48,067 nt of DNA from NCBI RefSeq assembly GCF_006864135.1, contig NZ_SADV01000030.1, positions 1 to 48,067 of the forward strand. The letters are read 5' to 3'. This DNA comes from Lysinibacillus sphaericus (lineage in GTDB: Bacteria; Bacillota; Bacilli; Bacillales_A; Planococcaceae). How positions within the stretch are numbered: the first letter of the stretch is position 1; each line of letters begins with the position of its first letter. A program made the translations under genes and the position numbers. Positions 24,976-33,615 of this stretch are shown in pieces. The notes under the pieces were generated by a model. It made no database searches. It was not told where the DNA came from and saw nothing but the letters and a program-made list of their open reading frames with translations.

Positions 24976-26562
24976 TTATTTTAATGGACCGCCAAGTTTA
25001 GTGATAGCTTCAGAAACATTTGAGAATTTCTTGAAGTTTTCGTTGAATAAACCAGCAAGTTCAGCAGCTTTTTTATCATAAGCAGCTTTGTCTGCCCATG
25101 CATCACGAGGATTAAGTACTTCTGTCGGTACACCTTCAATAGAAGTTGGAATGTTTAAACCGAATACTGAATCTTGAATTGTTTCAACATCAGTTAATTT
25201 GCCGTCAATTGCAGCACGTACCATTGCACGAGTGTAAGAAAGCTTCATTCGGCTACCAGTACCATATTCGCCACCAGTCCAACCAGTGTTCACTAAGAAT
25301 ACTTGTGCACCGTGCTCGTCAATTTTTTGACCTAACATTTCAGCATAAACTGTTGCTGGAAGTGGAAGGAATGGAGAACCGAAGCAAGTTGAGAATACTG
25401 GTTCTGGCTCTGTTACACCACGTTCTGTACCAGCAAGTTTAGATGTGAAACCGCTTAGGAAGTGGTACATTGCTTGCTCTTTTGTTAATTTACTGATTGG
25501 AGGTAATACACCAAACGCATCAGCTGTTAAGAAGATGATTGTTTTTGGGTGACCTGCAACAGATGGATCAACAATATTTTCGATGTATTGAATTGGATAA
25601 GCTACACGCGTATTTTCTGTTAATGAACCATCATCATAGTCACAAACTCGAGTTTCTGGATCAACAGCTACGTTTTCTAGAACAGAACCGAAGCGGATTG
25701 CGTTGTAGATTTCTGGTTCTTTTTCAGCAGAAAGGTTAATTGTTTTTGCATAGCAACCGCCCTCAATGTTGAATACACCGTTATCAGACCAACCGTGTTC
25801 ATCGTCACCGATAAGCTTACGGTCAGGATCAGCTGATAAAGTTGTTTTACCAGTACCAGATAAACCGAAGAATAATGCAACATCTCCAGCTTCACCAACG
25901 TTTGCTGAGCAGTGCATTGAAAGGATGCCTTGTTGTGGTAACAAGTAGTTCATAATACCGAAAATAGATTTTTTGATTTCACCAGCGTATTCAGTACCAC
26001 CGATTAGGATAATTTTCTTTTCTAGTGATACAATGATGAATGTTTCAGAAGCAGTACCATCAATAGCAGGATCTGCTTTAAAGTTAGGAGCTGAGATAAC
26101 TGTGAAGTCAGCAACATGAGAAGCCAATTCTTCTTCAGTTGGACGGATAAATAATTGATGAGCGAAAAGATTGTGCCAAGCATATTCATTGATTACTTGG
26201 ATGCTTAATTGCGAATCTTTGTCAGCACCAGCAAAGCCGTTGAATACGAATAATTCTTCACGTTCTTTTAAATATTTTACTACTTTTACATATAAGTTAT
26301 CGAACACTTCAGAAGAAATTGGTCGGTTAACTTTTCCCCAGTCAATTTTATCCTTTGTGCTCTCTTCTTCTACCGTATATTTATCTTTAGGTGAACGACC
26401 AGTGTATTTGCCAGTTTCTGCACGAACTGCGCCATCTACTGTTAACATAGCTTCACCACGAGATGTAGCTTTTTCAGCTAATTGTGGTACTGAAAGTTGA
26501 ACATTAATGTTACCGCCGTTTAATAATTCCTTCAGTTCGTTTGCAATTTCTACTGAATTCAT
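24976..26562 (-). CDS. pckA: Phosphoenolpyruvate carboxykinase (ATP)
   Basis: A 528-residue gluconeogenic enzyme converting oxaloacetate and ATP to PEP, CO2 and ADP. It has the kinase-1a P-loop GLSGTGKTT (233-241), the kinase-2 block LIGDDEHGW, the metal site around [15 protein letters not shown] and the R-binding [13 protein letters not shown]. Length is normal. AAAGGATGG precedes the ATG. Codon use is biased to C-ending codons, as in highly expressed genes. It is divergent from metK, as in B. subtilis. Confidence 0.97.
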   Translation of the reverse strand: MNSVEIANELKELLNGGNINVQLSVPQLAEKATSRGEAMLTVDGAVRAETGKYTGRSPKDKYTVEEESTKDKIDWGKVNRPISSEVFDNLYVKVVKYLKEREELFVFNGFAGADKDSQLSIQVINEYAWHNLFAHQLFIRPTEEELASHVADFTVISAPNFKADPAIDGTASETFIIVSLEKKIILIGGTEYAGEIKKSIFGIMNYLLPQQGILSMHCSANVGEAGDVALFFGLSGTGKTTLSADPDRKLIGDDEHGWSDNGVFNIEGGCYAKTINLSAEKEPEIYNAIRFGSVLENVAVDPETRVCDYDDGSLTENTRVAYPIQYIENIVDPSVAGHPKTIIFLTADAFGVLPPISKLTKEQAMYHFLSGFTSKLAGTERGVTEPEPVFSTCFGSPFLPLPATVYAEMLGQKIDEHGAQVFLVNTGWTGGEYGTGSRMKLSYTRAMVRAAIDGKLTDVETIQDSVFGLNIPTSIEGVPTEVLNPRDAWADKAAYDKKAAELAGLFNENFKKFSNVSEAITKLGGPLK

Positions 26563-26630
26563 CGATTAAATACCATCCTTTTTTATAGTATTCCCTTGAG
26601 TCTGAGGGAGATTTTCTTAATTTCAAAAAT

Positions 26631-26639
26631 AGTATAACA
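26631..26639 (-). promoter_or_regulatory. pckA promoter (extended -10)
   Basis: On the minus strand TGT directly before TATACT forms an extended -10 box about 70 bp before the ATG. The -35 region is poor. Confidence 0.5.
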
Positions 26640-27133
26640 CAATTGCTTAAATAATCTATACTAATTCAGAAATTATTTTTCAGATTTTATTACTTTTCAA
26701 GAAAACGACAAAAAGTAAATTGATTCGTTTTTATAATGCTTTTTACCCTATTTACAAGTGATCACACATTCACTTTCGACACAGCAAAATTGTGTTTGGA
26801 AGCTTTTGGCTAACATGGGGTCCGCACAGGATGTGAAGTTTTAGCTTGTTTTTTATAGTTGGAGCTTGTCTTCGACTAAAAAGGGGCTATAATCATATTC
26901 ATCCACCACATGTTTTGTAGCTAACGCTTTGCTTTTGCTACAAAATGTACTGTAAAGGGTTACACATATGTTAACACATGATGTGAGGTGGAGAGTAGGG
27001 ATTATTTTGTTTTAATTTACAGCATAACCCAAATTCCTTTCTGTATAAATCCCATACTTTCTTTGAATACAACCAATTATGCCACAGCATGCTTTCACCA
27101 GAGAAGACACTCGCTGAAAGAAGATAAAAATAT
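26640..27133. other. Intergenic stretch between pckA and metK leader
   Basis: No gene. A decayed relative of the dispersed repeats is visible near 26825 (CACAGGATGTG, then TTTTAGC), matching the reverse of the family 2 copy at 9850. A hairpin with arms TTTTGTAGC (26923-26931) and GCTACAAAA lies further right. The rest is AT-rich. Confidence 0.5.
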
Positions 27134-27162
27134 TTGACAATGTTCGACCATTTACGTATTAT
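27134..27162 (+). promoter_or_regulatory. metK promoter P1, upstream of the S-box
   Basis: TTGACA (27134-27139), 17 bp, TATTAT (27157-27162). Transcription would start about 10 bp before the riboswitch. Confidence 0.85.
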
Positions 27163-27179
27163 GAGATATTGAACGGATA

Positions 27180-27300
27180 CTCTTATCCCGAGCTGGTGGA
27201 GGGTCAGGCCCTGTGAAACCCGGCAACCTGCATGAACTATTTCACGACATGCGCTGGTGCCAATCTGATGCAAGGGGAAACTCCCTTGAACGATAAGAGT
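27180..27300 (+). ncRNA. SAM-I (S-box) riboswitch aptamer
   Basis: The P1 arms CTCTTATC (27180) and GATAAGAG enclose the S-box core: GAGGGTCAGGCCCTGTGAA, CCCGGCAACC, GGTGCCAATCTGATGC and the P4 hairpin. SAM binding favours the terminator that follows. Confidence 0.95.
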
Positions 27301-27320
27301 GAAAGGTTACGAAGTCATTA

Positions 27321-27358
27321 TTCCTTTCCTCATGTTAAGTAAGCGTGAGAAAAGGATT
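27321..27358 (+). terminator. S-box regulated terminator
   Basis: Arms TCCTTTCCTCATG and GTGAGAAAAGGA pair with small mismatches and run into seven T. Confidence 0.85.
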
Positions 27359-27461
27359 TTTTTATTGTTAAAAACGAATTAAAGGTAAGTATACAGTCCT
27401 TTCCTTATTATAATGACGGATCTTTCGAAAATCCTCGTGTTAAAAGCAGCAGCTGTTTATT

Positions 27462-27527
27462 TGTGCGAAAACGTAATGACAGCAACAAATGTTTACTGCA
27501 CGAAAGTGCAACGACAGCAACAACGGC
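27462..27527 (-). repeat. Two family 1 fragments inside the metK leader
   Basis: Two pieces of about 29 bp, starting at 27463 and 27498, agree with each other at about 21 of 29 positions. They match the reverse strand of the CTGTTGCTG…CTTCGCTTTCGCAC part of copy A. Confidence 0.5.
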
Positions 27528-27554
27528 TTGAGAGTTCAATCCTTAGGGGCGAAC

Positions 27555-27582
27555 TTGACATGGGTAATGAGTACCGTATTAA
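27555..27582 (+). promoter_or_regulatory. Possible second metK promoter P2, downstream of the S-box
   Basis: TTGACA (27555-27560), 16 bp, TATTAA (27577-27582), about 40 bp before the metK start. It would escape riboswitch control. Confidence 0.45.
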
Positions 27583-27623
27583 TTCGCAAATATTATTTGT
27601 AAAAGTAATAGGAGGAAAATCAA

Positions 27624-28820
27624 ATGACAAACCGTCGACTGTTTACATCAGAGAGTGTAACAGAAGGACATCCAGACAAAATTTGTGACCAAATCTCGGA
27701 TGCCATTTTAGATGCTATTTTAGCAGAAGATCCAAACGCGCGTGTAGCGTGTGAAACAACAGTAACAACAGGCTTAGCGTTAGTAGCAGGAGAAATTACT
27801 ACTTCTACTTATGTAGATATTAAAGGTATCGTTCGTGATACTGTAGCAGAAATCGGTTATACACGTGGGAAATACGGCTTTGATGCTGAAAACCTAGCAG
27901 TACTTGTTGCGATTGGCGAGCAATCACCTGATATTGCCCAAGGTGTTGACCAAGCATTAGAGGCGCGTGAAGGCTCTATGACAGACGCTGACATTGAAGC
28001 AATTGGTGCAGGTGACCAAGGTTTAATGTTCGGTTATGCATGTAACGAAACGCCAGAGCTTATGCCATTACCAATTAGTTTAGCGCATAAATTAGCTCGT
28101 CGTTTAACGGAAGTACGTAAATCTGGTGAATTAGCATATTTACGCCCAGATGGAAAAACGCAAGTAACGGTTGAATATGATGAAAACAATGTACCAGTAC
28201 GCGTTGATACGATTGTAATTTCAACACAGCATGATGAAGAAGCTACACTTGAGCAAATTCAAGCAGACTTAAAAGAATTCGTTATTACTCCAGTTGTTCC
28301 AAGTGAATTACTAGATGCCGATACTAAATATTTCATCAACCCAACTGGCCGATTCGTAATTGGTGGTCCTAAAGGGGATGCTGGTTTAACTGGACGTAAA
28401 ATCATCGTTGATACATACGGTGGCTATGCACGTCATGGTGGAGGTGCTTTCTCAGGTAAGGACGCAACTAAGGTAGACCGTTCAGCGGCATATGCAGCAC
28501 GCTATGTGGCGAAAAATATCGTAGCTGCTGGTTTAGCTGATCGAGCTGAAGTACAACTAGCTTATGCGATTGGTGTTGCTCAACCTGTATCTATTGCTGT
28601 TGATACATTTGGAACAGGAAAAGTTACGGAAAGTGAAATTGTAGAATGGGTACGCGAGCTATTTGATCTACGCCCAGCGGGGATTATTAAAATGCTTAAC
28701 CTTCGTCGTCCTATTTATAAGCAAACTGCCGCATATGGTCACTTCGGTCGTACAGATTTAAATGTACCTTGGGAACAAACAGACAAAGCTGACGCATTAA
28801 AAGAAAAAGCAGGTTTATAA
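27624..28820 (+). CDS. metK: S-adenosylmethionine synthetase
   Basis: A 398-residue MAT enzyme forming SAM from methionine and ATP. Signatures: [16 protein letters not shown] near the N-terminus, [12 protein letters not shown], the ATP-binding [13 protein letters not shown] and the [16 protein letters not shown] signature. Length is the family norm. AGGAGG is well placed before the ATG. The leader from P1 is about 455 nt, with the S-box far upstream and 265 nt between terminator and start, longer than usual. Confidence 0.97.
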   Translation: MTNRRLFTSESVTEGHPDKICDQISDAILDAILAEDPNARVACETTVTTGLALVAGEITTSTYVDIKGIVRDTVAEIGYTRGKYGFDAENLAVLVAIGEQSPDIAQGVDQALEAREGSMTDADIEAIGAGDQGLMFGYACNETPELMPLPISLAHKLARRLTEVRKSGELAYLRPDGKTQVTVEYDENNVPVRVDTIVISTQHDEEATLEQIQADLKEFVITPVVPSELLDADTKYFINPTGRFVIGGPKGDAGLTGRKIIVDTYGGYARHGGGAFSGKDATKVDRSAAYAARYVAKNIVAAGLADRAEVQLAYAIGVAQPVSIAVDTFGTGKVTESEIVEWVRELFDLRPAGIIKMLNLRRPIYKQTAAYGHFGRTDLNVPWEQTDKADALKEKAGL

Positions 28821-28872
28821 ACTATTCAGCTAAAGCAATGAAGTATCTGGAAAAATATTTTAAAATACTATT

Positions 28873-28917
28873 ACAGAAAGGGGCTCAATATTCTTATAGC
28901 CCCTTTCACTGTTTTTA
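28873..28917 (+). terminator. Terminator of metK
   Basis: A 10-bp stem (28876-28885 with 28898-28907), extended by ACAG/CTGT with small gaps, followed by TTTTT. Confidence 0.88.
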
Positions 28918-28991
28918 ACAAAAAAATAAGCTCCTAATCATGGAGGGCTCGGTTACCCAAGAAAACGTGGAGCTGCTTTGATTTAGTTAAA

Positions 28992-29510
28992 TTAATTTTT
29001 TGGTTGAAGAGATTTATAGTATTGCCCCTTTTCTACATATTCACGTATGATGCGTTCCATATCTTCTTTATCTTCATCATTTAATTCTCTTACAACTTTT
29101 GCAGGACGGCCTAGTGCTAAGCTATTTGGAGGAATTACTTTGCCTGGAGGAACTAGACTACCCGCCCCAATGAATGCACCCTCTCCAATCTCCGCTCCGT
29201 CTAATACTATAGAGCCCATACCTATTAAGGCTTTTTTTCGAATCGTACAGCTATGTAAAGTTACTTGATGCCCTACTGTTACTTCATCTTCAATAATTAG
29301 TGGATATTTAGGGCTTTGATGTAAGCAACAGAGGTCTTGAATACTAACTCTTTTTCCTATAATTGTTGGTGATACATCTCCTCGAATAACTGTGTTAAAC
29401 CAAATTGTTGTTTCAGCACCTATTGTAACGTCGCCAGTAACTGTTGCATAATCAGCAATGAAAACAGAAGGATCGATATTGGGTTTTTTACCTTTAAATG
29501 GATAGATCAT
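28992..29510 (-). CDS. ytoA: Gamma-carbonic-anhydrase-like hexapeptide protein YtoA
   Basis: A 172-residue left-handed beta-helix protein with repeated hexapeptide turns (VTIGAE, VSIQDL, VTVGHQ, ALIGMG, AFIGAG). The three histidines expected to bind metal in gamma-class carbonic anhydrases are at H64, H81 and H86. A C-terminal helix follows. Whether this branch is an active carbonic anhydrase or an acyl-transferase-like trimer is not settled by sequence. AAAAGAGGCG is the ribosome site. Divergent from the YtpA-like gene, as in B. subtilis. Confidence 0.92.
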   Translation of the reverse strand: MIYPFKGKKPNIDPSVFIADYATVTGDVTIGAETTIWFNTVIRGDVSPTIIGKRVSIQDLCCLHQSPKYPLIIEDEVTVGHQVTLHSCTIRKKALIGMGSIVLDGAEIGEGAFIGAGSLVPPGKVIPPNSLALGRPAKVVRELNDEDKEDMERIIREYVEKGQYYKSLQPKN

Positions 29511-29581
29511 GAGTATCGCCTCTTTTCTTTCTATGATGTAATATTATCGTATCAAATACGCAACATGATGGAAATATAAAA

Positions 29582-29610
29582 TTAAAATGATCTAGATATT
29601 CCGATATAAT
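29582..29610 (+). promoter_or_regulatory. Promoter of the YtpA-like gene
   Basis: TTAAAA (29582-29587), 17 bp, TATAAT (29605-29610), with GGAGGA 20 bp further on. Confidence 0.65.
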
Positions 29611-29645
29611 CATTGTGTAATTATTTTTTAGGAGGACTATGTGAA

Positions 29646-30452
29646 ATGTGGAAATGGGAAGCTGATGGACAAGCAAAGGCTGTGGTTGCTATTCTTCATG
29701 GTGCATATGAAAATCACCGTTGGTATGCATGGCTTATAGAAAAACTTAGATTGGAAGGCTTCCACATAGTCATGGGGGATTTACCTAATCATGGAGTAAA
29801 TGTAGGATATTCAAAAATTCACGATGAAGATTTTAAAGAATACAACAAATATACAAGGAATTTAATCGAGAATGCATTTTCGTATAATTTACCTGTCATT
29901 TTAATAGGACATGGGCTTGGCGCGACTCTATTACTACATACCATGCAAAAACGAAAATATGAATGTGCAGGAATTATTTTAACTTCACCATGGCTTCATT
30001 TAAAGCTATTGCCGGGTAAACTCTCAAATGCTTTAACTAGTTTAAGTGCCTTGACTGCCAATGTGAAACTGACCCATGAAATTACATTAGAATCATTAAC
30101 GCGCAGTATAGAAGGTAGAGATGAGATGAAGGATGAAGTTCCTTTTTCATCCGTTGTTTCAGTGAAATGGTATCGCGAGCTACAACAAATGATGCGCAAT
30201 TTAGTGTTATTGCCTAAGGCTGAATTCCCAAATAGGCCTATGTTAGTTATGACAGCTGAAAAAGATAACATTACTGAAACTAAACAAACAAGGAATTGGC
30301 TTTATCAGATGGAATTTACAGAGTTTCAATTCAAAGAATGGGCAAACTGTTATCATAATCTATTTCATGAAGTAGAGCGTGACGAGATTTTTGTTTATAT
30401 TCGTGATTTTATTAATAATGCTCTTCGAAGAATTGGCTATATAATTGAATAG
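29646..30452 (+). CDS. ytpA: YtpA-like alpha/beta hydrolase lacking the nucleophile serine
   Basis: A 268-residue cytoplasmic protein resembling B. subtilis YtpA (phospholipase/monoacylglycerol-lipase type) in its start MWKWEADG, ILHGAYENHRWYAWLIE and MGDLPNHG. The nucleophile elbow, normally GHSMGG, reads GHGLGA here: codon GGG replaces serine. The acid (TAEKDNI) and histidine (CYHNLFHE) regions are kept. The protein is therefore a likely pseudo-enzyme, or uses another residue. ATG 29646 is the start, 10 bp behind AGGAGG; the open frame extends 11 codons upstream through that site. Confidence 0.88.
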   Translation: MWKWEADGQAKAVVAILHGAYENHRWYAWLIEKLRLEGFHIVMGDLPNHGVNVGYSKIHDEDFKEYNKYTRNLIENAFSYNLPVILIGHGLGATLLLHTMQKRKYECAGIILTSPWLHLKLLPGKLSNALTSLSALTANVKLTHEITLESLTRSIEGRDEMKDEVPFSSVVSVKWYRELQQMMRNLVLLPKAEFPNRPMLVMTAEKDNITETKQTRNWLYQMEFTEFQFKEWANCYHNLFHEVERDEIFVYIRDFINNALRRIGYIIE

Positions 30453-30579
30453 TGAATTTCCTCTCCAATTAACTAGAAAAATTACTAACTTTTTGTTACT
30501 TAAATATAATGTTGTAATTTTCTGAAAAGTGTAATACTATAATGACTTAAAGTGATGCTTTTCAAATTGGAGGGGTAAA

Positions 30580-32082
30580 ATGGAAACAATTGTTGAGAAA
30601 ATTAATGAGATTTTGTGGGGACCGTGGTTTATTTATGGCATTTTGTTAATTGGGCTCTTCTTTTCAATCATTACACGGTTCCTACAAGTAAGACACATTA
30701 AAGATATGTTTGTTTTAATGTTTAAAGGCGAAAAATCGGAGAAGGGGATTTCCTCTTTCCAAGCGATGTCTATTGCATTATCTGGTCGAGTAGGTACAGG
30801 TAATATTGCCGGTACTGCTACAGCAATCGGGATGGGGGGACCTGGTGCTGTTTTTTGGATGTGGGCAATCGCCTTTATCGGTGCGGCAACTGCTTACGTG
30901 GAGTCTACGTTGGCTCAAATTTATAAAGAAGAGAAAGACACAGAATATCGTGGCGGGCCAGCTTTTTACATAGAAAAAGGAATGGGGCAAAAGTGGTTTG
31001 CAGTTATTTTCGCTGTTGCCGCATTAGTTGCCATGTTAATTTTGATGCCAGGTGTTCAATCGAATGCAATTGCGACAGCAGTTGAAAACGCTTTCGATGT
31101 TAAGACTTGGATAACAGGACTTATTATTGTCGTACTATTAGGTACTATTATTATCGGTGGTGTAAAATGGATTGCCAATGCTGCACAAGTCATTGTACCG
31201 TTTATGGCATTAGCATATATTCTGATGGCCATCATTATTATTGTAATGAATATTAAAGAAGTACCAGCTGTATTTTCATTAATTTTTTCTAGCGCATTTG
31301 GAGCGCAAGAAATCTTTGGTGGTATTATTGGCTCCGCTATTGCATGGGGGGTTAAACGAGGTATTTATTCAAATGAAGCAGGTCAGGGGACAGGTGCGCA
31401 TCCGGCAGCGGCAGCAGAAGTATCACACCCTGCTAAACAAGGTATCGTTCAAGCAGCTTCTGTGTATATTGATACGCTATTAATCTGTTCAGCTACAGCA
31501 TTTATGATTTTATTTACTGGTATGTATAATGTACACGATGAAAAAGCGGGCGCTGATTCATTTGTTTATGTTGGTGATTTCAATAAAGGCGAATTAACTG
31601 GAGAAGAACAAATCACATTTGCGAAAAGTATTAAAGAAGGCGCAGCATACACACAATATGCAGTTGACTCTTCACTACCAGGTTTTGGTGGACCATTCGT
31701 AGCGATTGCCTTATTCTTCTTTGCTTTTACGACAATTATGGCATACTACTACATTGCAGAAACGAATGTGGCTTATTTATTCTCAGGAGGTACAGAAAAA
31801 GTCGTCATATGGCTAGCTAAATTCGCAATTTTAATTTCTGCATTTTACGGTACAATCCGTACATCCGATCTTGCTTGGGCAATGGGGGATGTTGGGCTAG
31901 GTCTAATGGTTTGGATTAACGTTTTAGCGATATTAATTATTATGAAGCCTGCTATAGTCGCTTTAAAGGACTATGAGAAACAGAAAAAAGAAGGAAAAGA
32001 TCCTGTTTTTGATCCTCGTAAACTAGGAATTAAAGGAGCAGATTTCTGGGTAGACTATAATGAAAAACGTAAAAATAAATAG
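30580..32082 (+). CDS. Alanine/glycine:cation symporter (AGCS family)
   Basis: A 500-residue membrane transporter with about ten to eleven helices. Family signatures visible are SGRVGTGNIAGTATAIGMGGPGA near residue 68 and the later GVKRGIYSNEAGQGTGAHPAAAAE block, which mark Na+/alanine or glycine symporters (AlsT/GlnT relatives). Import of Ala, Gly or Gln is possible; specificity is not readable. GGAGGGG precedes the ATG. Two TATAAT hexamers (30505-30510 and 30538-30543) lie upstream, neither with a good -35. It has its own terminator. Confidence 0.93.
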   Translation: METIVEKINEILWGPWFIYGILLIGLFFSIITRFLQVRHIKDMFVLMFKGEKSEKGISSFQAMSIALSGRVGTGNIAGTATAIGMGGPGAVFWMWAIAFIGAATAYVESTLAQIYKEEKDTEYRGGPAFYIEKGMGQKWFAVIFAVAALVAMLILMPGVQSNAIATAVENAFDVKTWITGLIIVVLLGTIIIGGVKWIANAAQVIVPFMALAYILMAIIIIVMNIKEVPAVFSLIFSSAFGAQEIFGGIIGSAIAWGVKRGIYSNEAGQGTGAHPAAAAEVSHPAKQGIVQAASVYIDTLLICSATAFMILFTGMYNVHDEKAGADSFVYVGDFNKGELTGEEQITFAKSIKEGAAYTQYAVDSSLPGFGGPFVAIALFFFAFTTIMAYYYIAETNVAYLFSGGTEKVVIWLAKFAILISAFYGTIRTSDLAWAMGDVGLGLMVWINVLAILIIMKPAIVALKDYEKQKKEGKDPVFDPRKLGIKGADFWVDYNEKRKNK

Positions 32083-32093
32083 ATAAAAAAGAG

Positions 32094-32137
32094 AAAGCTA
32101 TCTAATAGATTTTAATATTCTATTAGATAGCTTTTTT
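32094..32137 (+). terminator. Terminator of the AGCS gene
   Basis: A perfect 16-bp stem (32094-32109 with 32119-32134) with a T run. Confidence 0.93.
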
Positions 32138-32166
32138 GATTTTATAAAAAGAAAATAAATTTTCTG

Positions 32167-32195
32167 TTGACTGCAATAGAAAAAGAAGGTATATT
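32167..32195 (+). promoter_or_regulatory. Promoter of the superoxide dismutase gene
   Basis: TTGACT (32167-32172), 17 bp, TATATT (32190-32195). An inverted repeat (TTAAGGAAA with TTTCCTTTAA, 32201-32224) follows in the leader and may be an operator. Confidence 0.75.
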
Positions 32196-32250
32196 TTGTT
32201 TTAAGGAAATTATCTTTCCTTTAAGAAACATTTTGGGAGGAGGTGAAAAA

Positions 32251-32889
32251 ATGACTGTGTTCCATTTACCGAAACTATCATATGATTATGATCAGTTGGA
32301 GCCTTATATTGATGCTAGAACGTTAGAAATTCATCATTCTAAGCATCATGCTACGTATGTAAATAATTTAAATGCGGTCTTAGAAGGTCATAAGGATTTA
32401 CAAAATCTGTCATTAGAAGATTTGTTACGAAATCTTGATGTACTTCCAGCTGACATTCAAACAGCTGTACAAAATAATGGTGGAGGTCACTATTGCCACA
32501 GTTTGTTTTGGGAATTGATGAGTCCCTGTGGTGGTGGCAAAGCGAATGCAGATATGGGAAAGGCGATTGATTATTATTTTAAAACGTTTGATAATTTTCA
32601 GGATCAGCTTTCTAAAGCAGCAATTACCCGCTTTGGAAGTGGGTATGGCTGGCTAGTGCTAGATGGCGAACAATTAACCATTATGAGTACAGCTAACCAA
32701 GACACACCTTTAAAAGAAGGGAAAATTCCTCTACTCGTTATTGATGTATGGGAACATGCATATTATTTGAAATATCAAAATCGCCGACCTGAATTTGTTA
32801 CGAATTGGTGGAATACTGTCGATTGGGATAAAGTCAATCAACGATATGTGGATGCAATGAAACAACAAACACTTTTAAAATCTAACTAA
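32251..32889 (+). CDS. Manganese/iron superoxide dismutase
   Basis: A 212-residue Fe/Mn-SOD. Metal ligands are H28 (EIHHSKHH), H83 (CHSLFW), D165 and H169 (DVWEHAYY). Q150 in STANQDTP is the Mn-type second-shell glutamine. Two positions that are usually Asn are Cys here: HYCHSLFW (C82) and SPCGGG (C93). The start is ATG 32251 behind GGAGGAGGTG; the frame is open 28 codons further up across the promoter region. Own promoter and terminator. It may be the main sodA-type enzyme or a second copy. Confidence 0.92.
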   Translation: MTVFHLPKLSYDYDQLEPYIDARTLEIHHSKHHATYVNNLNAVLEGHKDLQNLSLEDLLRNLDVLPADIQTAVQNNGGGHYCHSLFWELMSPCGGGKANADMGKAIDYYFKTFDNFQDQLSKAAITRFGSGYGWLVLDGEQLTIMSTANQDTPLKEGKIPLLVIDVWEHAYYLKYQNRRPEFVTNWWNTVDWDKVNQRYVDAMKQQTLLKSN

Positions 32890-32942
32890 GCTAAGTTAAT
32901 TAAGGTAATTTGACATGAAAGTAATAATTAAGTACTCCTCCC

Positions 32943-32972
32943 TATCCCCCGCGCCATCGGGGGATATTTTCT
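32943..32972 (+). terminator. Terminator of the superoxide dismutase gene
   Basis: A perfect 9-bp stem (32943-32951 with 32958-32966) with TTTT. Confidence 0.85.
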
Positions 32973-32980
32973 TGTCAAAA

Positions 32981-33020
32981 TTAAAAGGCTGATTCCAATG
33001 TTCTATCGGAATCAAGCCTT
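32981..33020 (-). terminator. Terminator of ytqA-ytqB
   Basis: Arms 32985-32996 and 33008-33020 pair with one bulge; the minus strand continues TTTTAATTTT. Confidence 0.75.
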
Positions 33021-33036
33021 ATATCGAAAGGTTTAA

Positions 33037-33615
33037 TTAACTTAACGAGTAATCTTTCATTTTCTCCAAAGCTATCACAAAGGGTGGATCATTTTGTTGA
33101 TTTAGAAACTCGTATTTTAATACATGTACATATTTTTGGGGAAGTTGACTGACATATTCTATCACTGCATCCCGTTCTTCCTTACCACCCGGATGACCGT
33201 GATAAATGACAAGGACAATAAGACCACCGATTTTGAGCAGCTTTAGCAAATCTTCAATCGCTTGTATCGTTGTATTTGGCTGTGTAACGATGTTGTGATT
33301 ACTACCAGGCAAATACCCAAGATTGAAAATGGCAGCAGCTACCGCCTTGTGTACATAGTTGGCTACTTCCTCATGCCCTCTATGCAAAACAAGTGCACGG
33401 TGCTCTAAGCCATGATCTAAAAGGCGGTGGAGAGTTGCATCAACAGCGCTCTTTTGAACATCAAATGCGTACACTTGACCTTCATCGCCGACAAGCTGTG
33501 CTAAAAACAATGCGTCGTGGCCGTTACCCGCTGTGGCATCCACTACAGTGTCTCCCTCTTCAACTGTATCTGTTAGTAGCTGTTGTGCATATTGTAAAAC
33601 ACGTTGTAGCTTCAT
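33037..33615 (-). CDS. ytqB: tRNA wobble-uridine methyltransferase YtqB (MnmM)
   Basis: A 192-residue class I SAM methyltransferase. Motif I is VVDATAGNGHDALFLA (about 24-39); the acidic end of strand 2 is in VYAFDVQ. The family-specific FNLGYLPGSNH block and LIVLVIYHGHPGG match B. subtilis YtqB, which has been reported as MnmM, the enzyme for the last methylation in mnm5s2U synthesis on tRNA (from memory). It overlaps ytqA by 4 bp. Confidence 0.93.
   Translation of the reverse strand: MKLQRVLQYAQQLLTDTVEEGDTVVDATAGNGHDALFLAQLVGDEGQVYAFDVQKSAVDATLHRLLDHGLEHRALVLHRGHEEVANYVHKAVAAAIFNLGYLPGSNHNIVTQPNTTIQAIEDLLKLLKIGGLIVLVIYHGHPGGKEERDAVIEYVSQLPQKYVHVLKYEFLNQQNDPPFVIALEKMKDYSLS

Noticed and set aside
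27413..27688. Plus-strand open frame overlapping the metK start
   Set aside because: It covers repeat fragments and the second promoter, overlaps metK in another frame and has no ribosome site.
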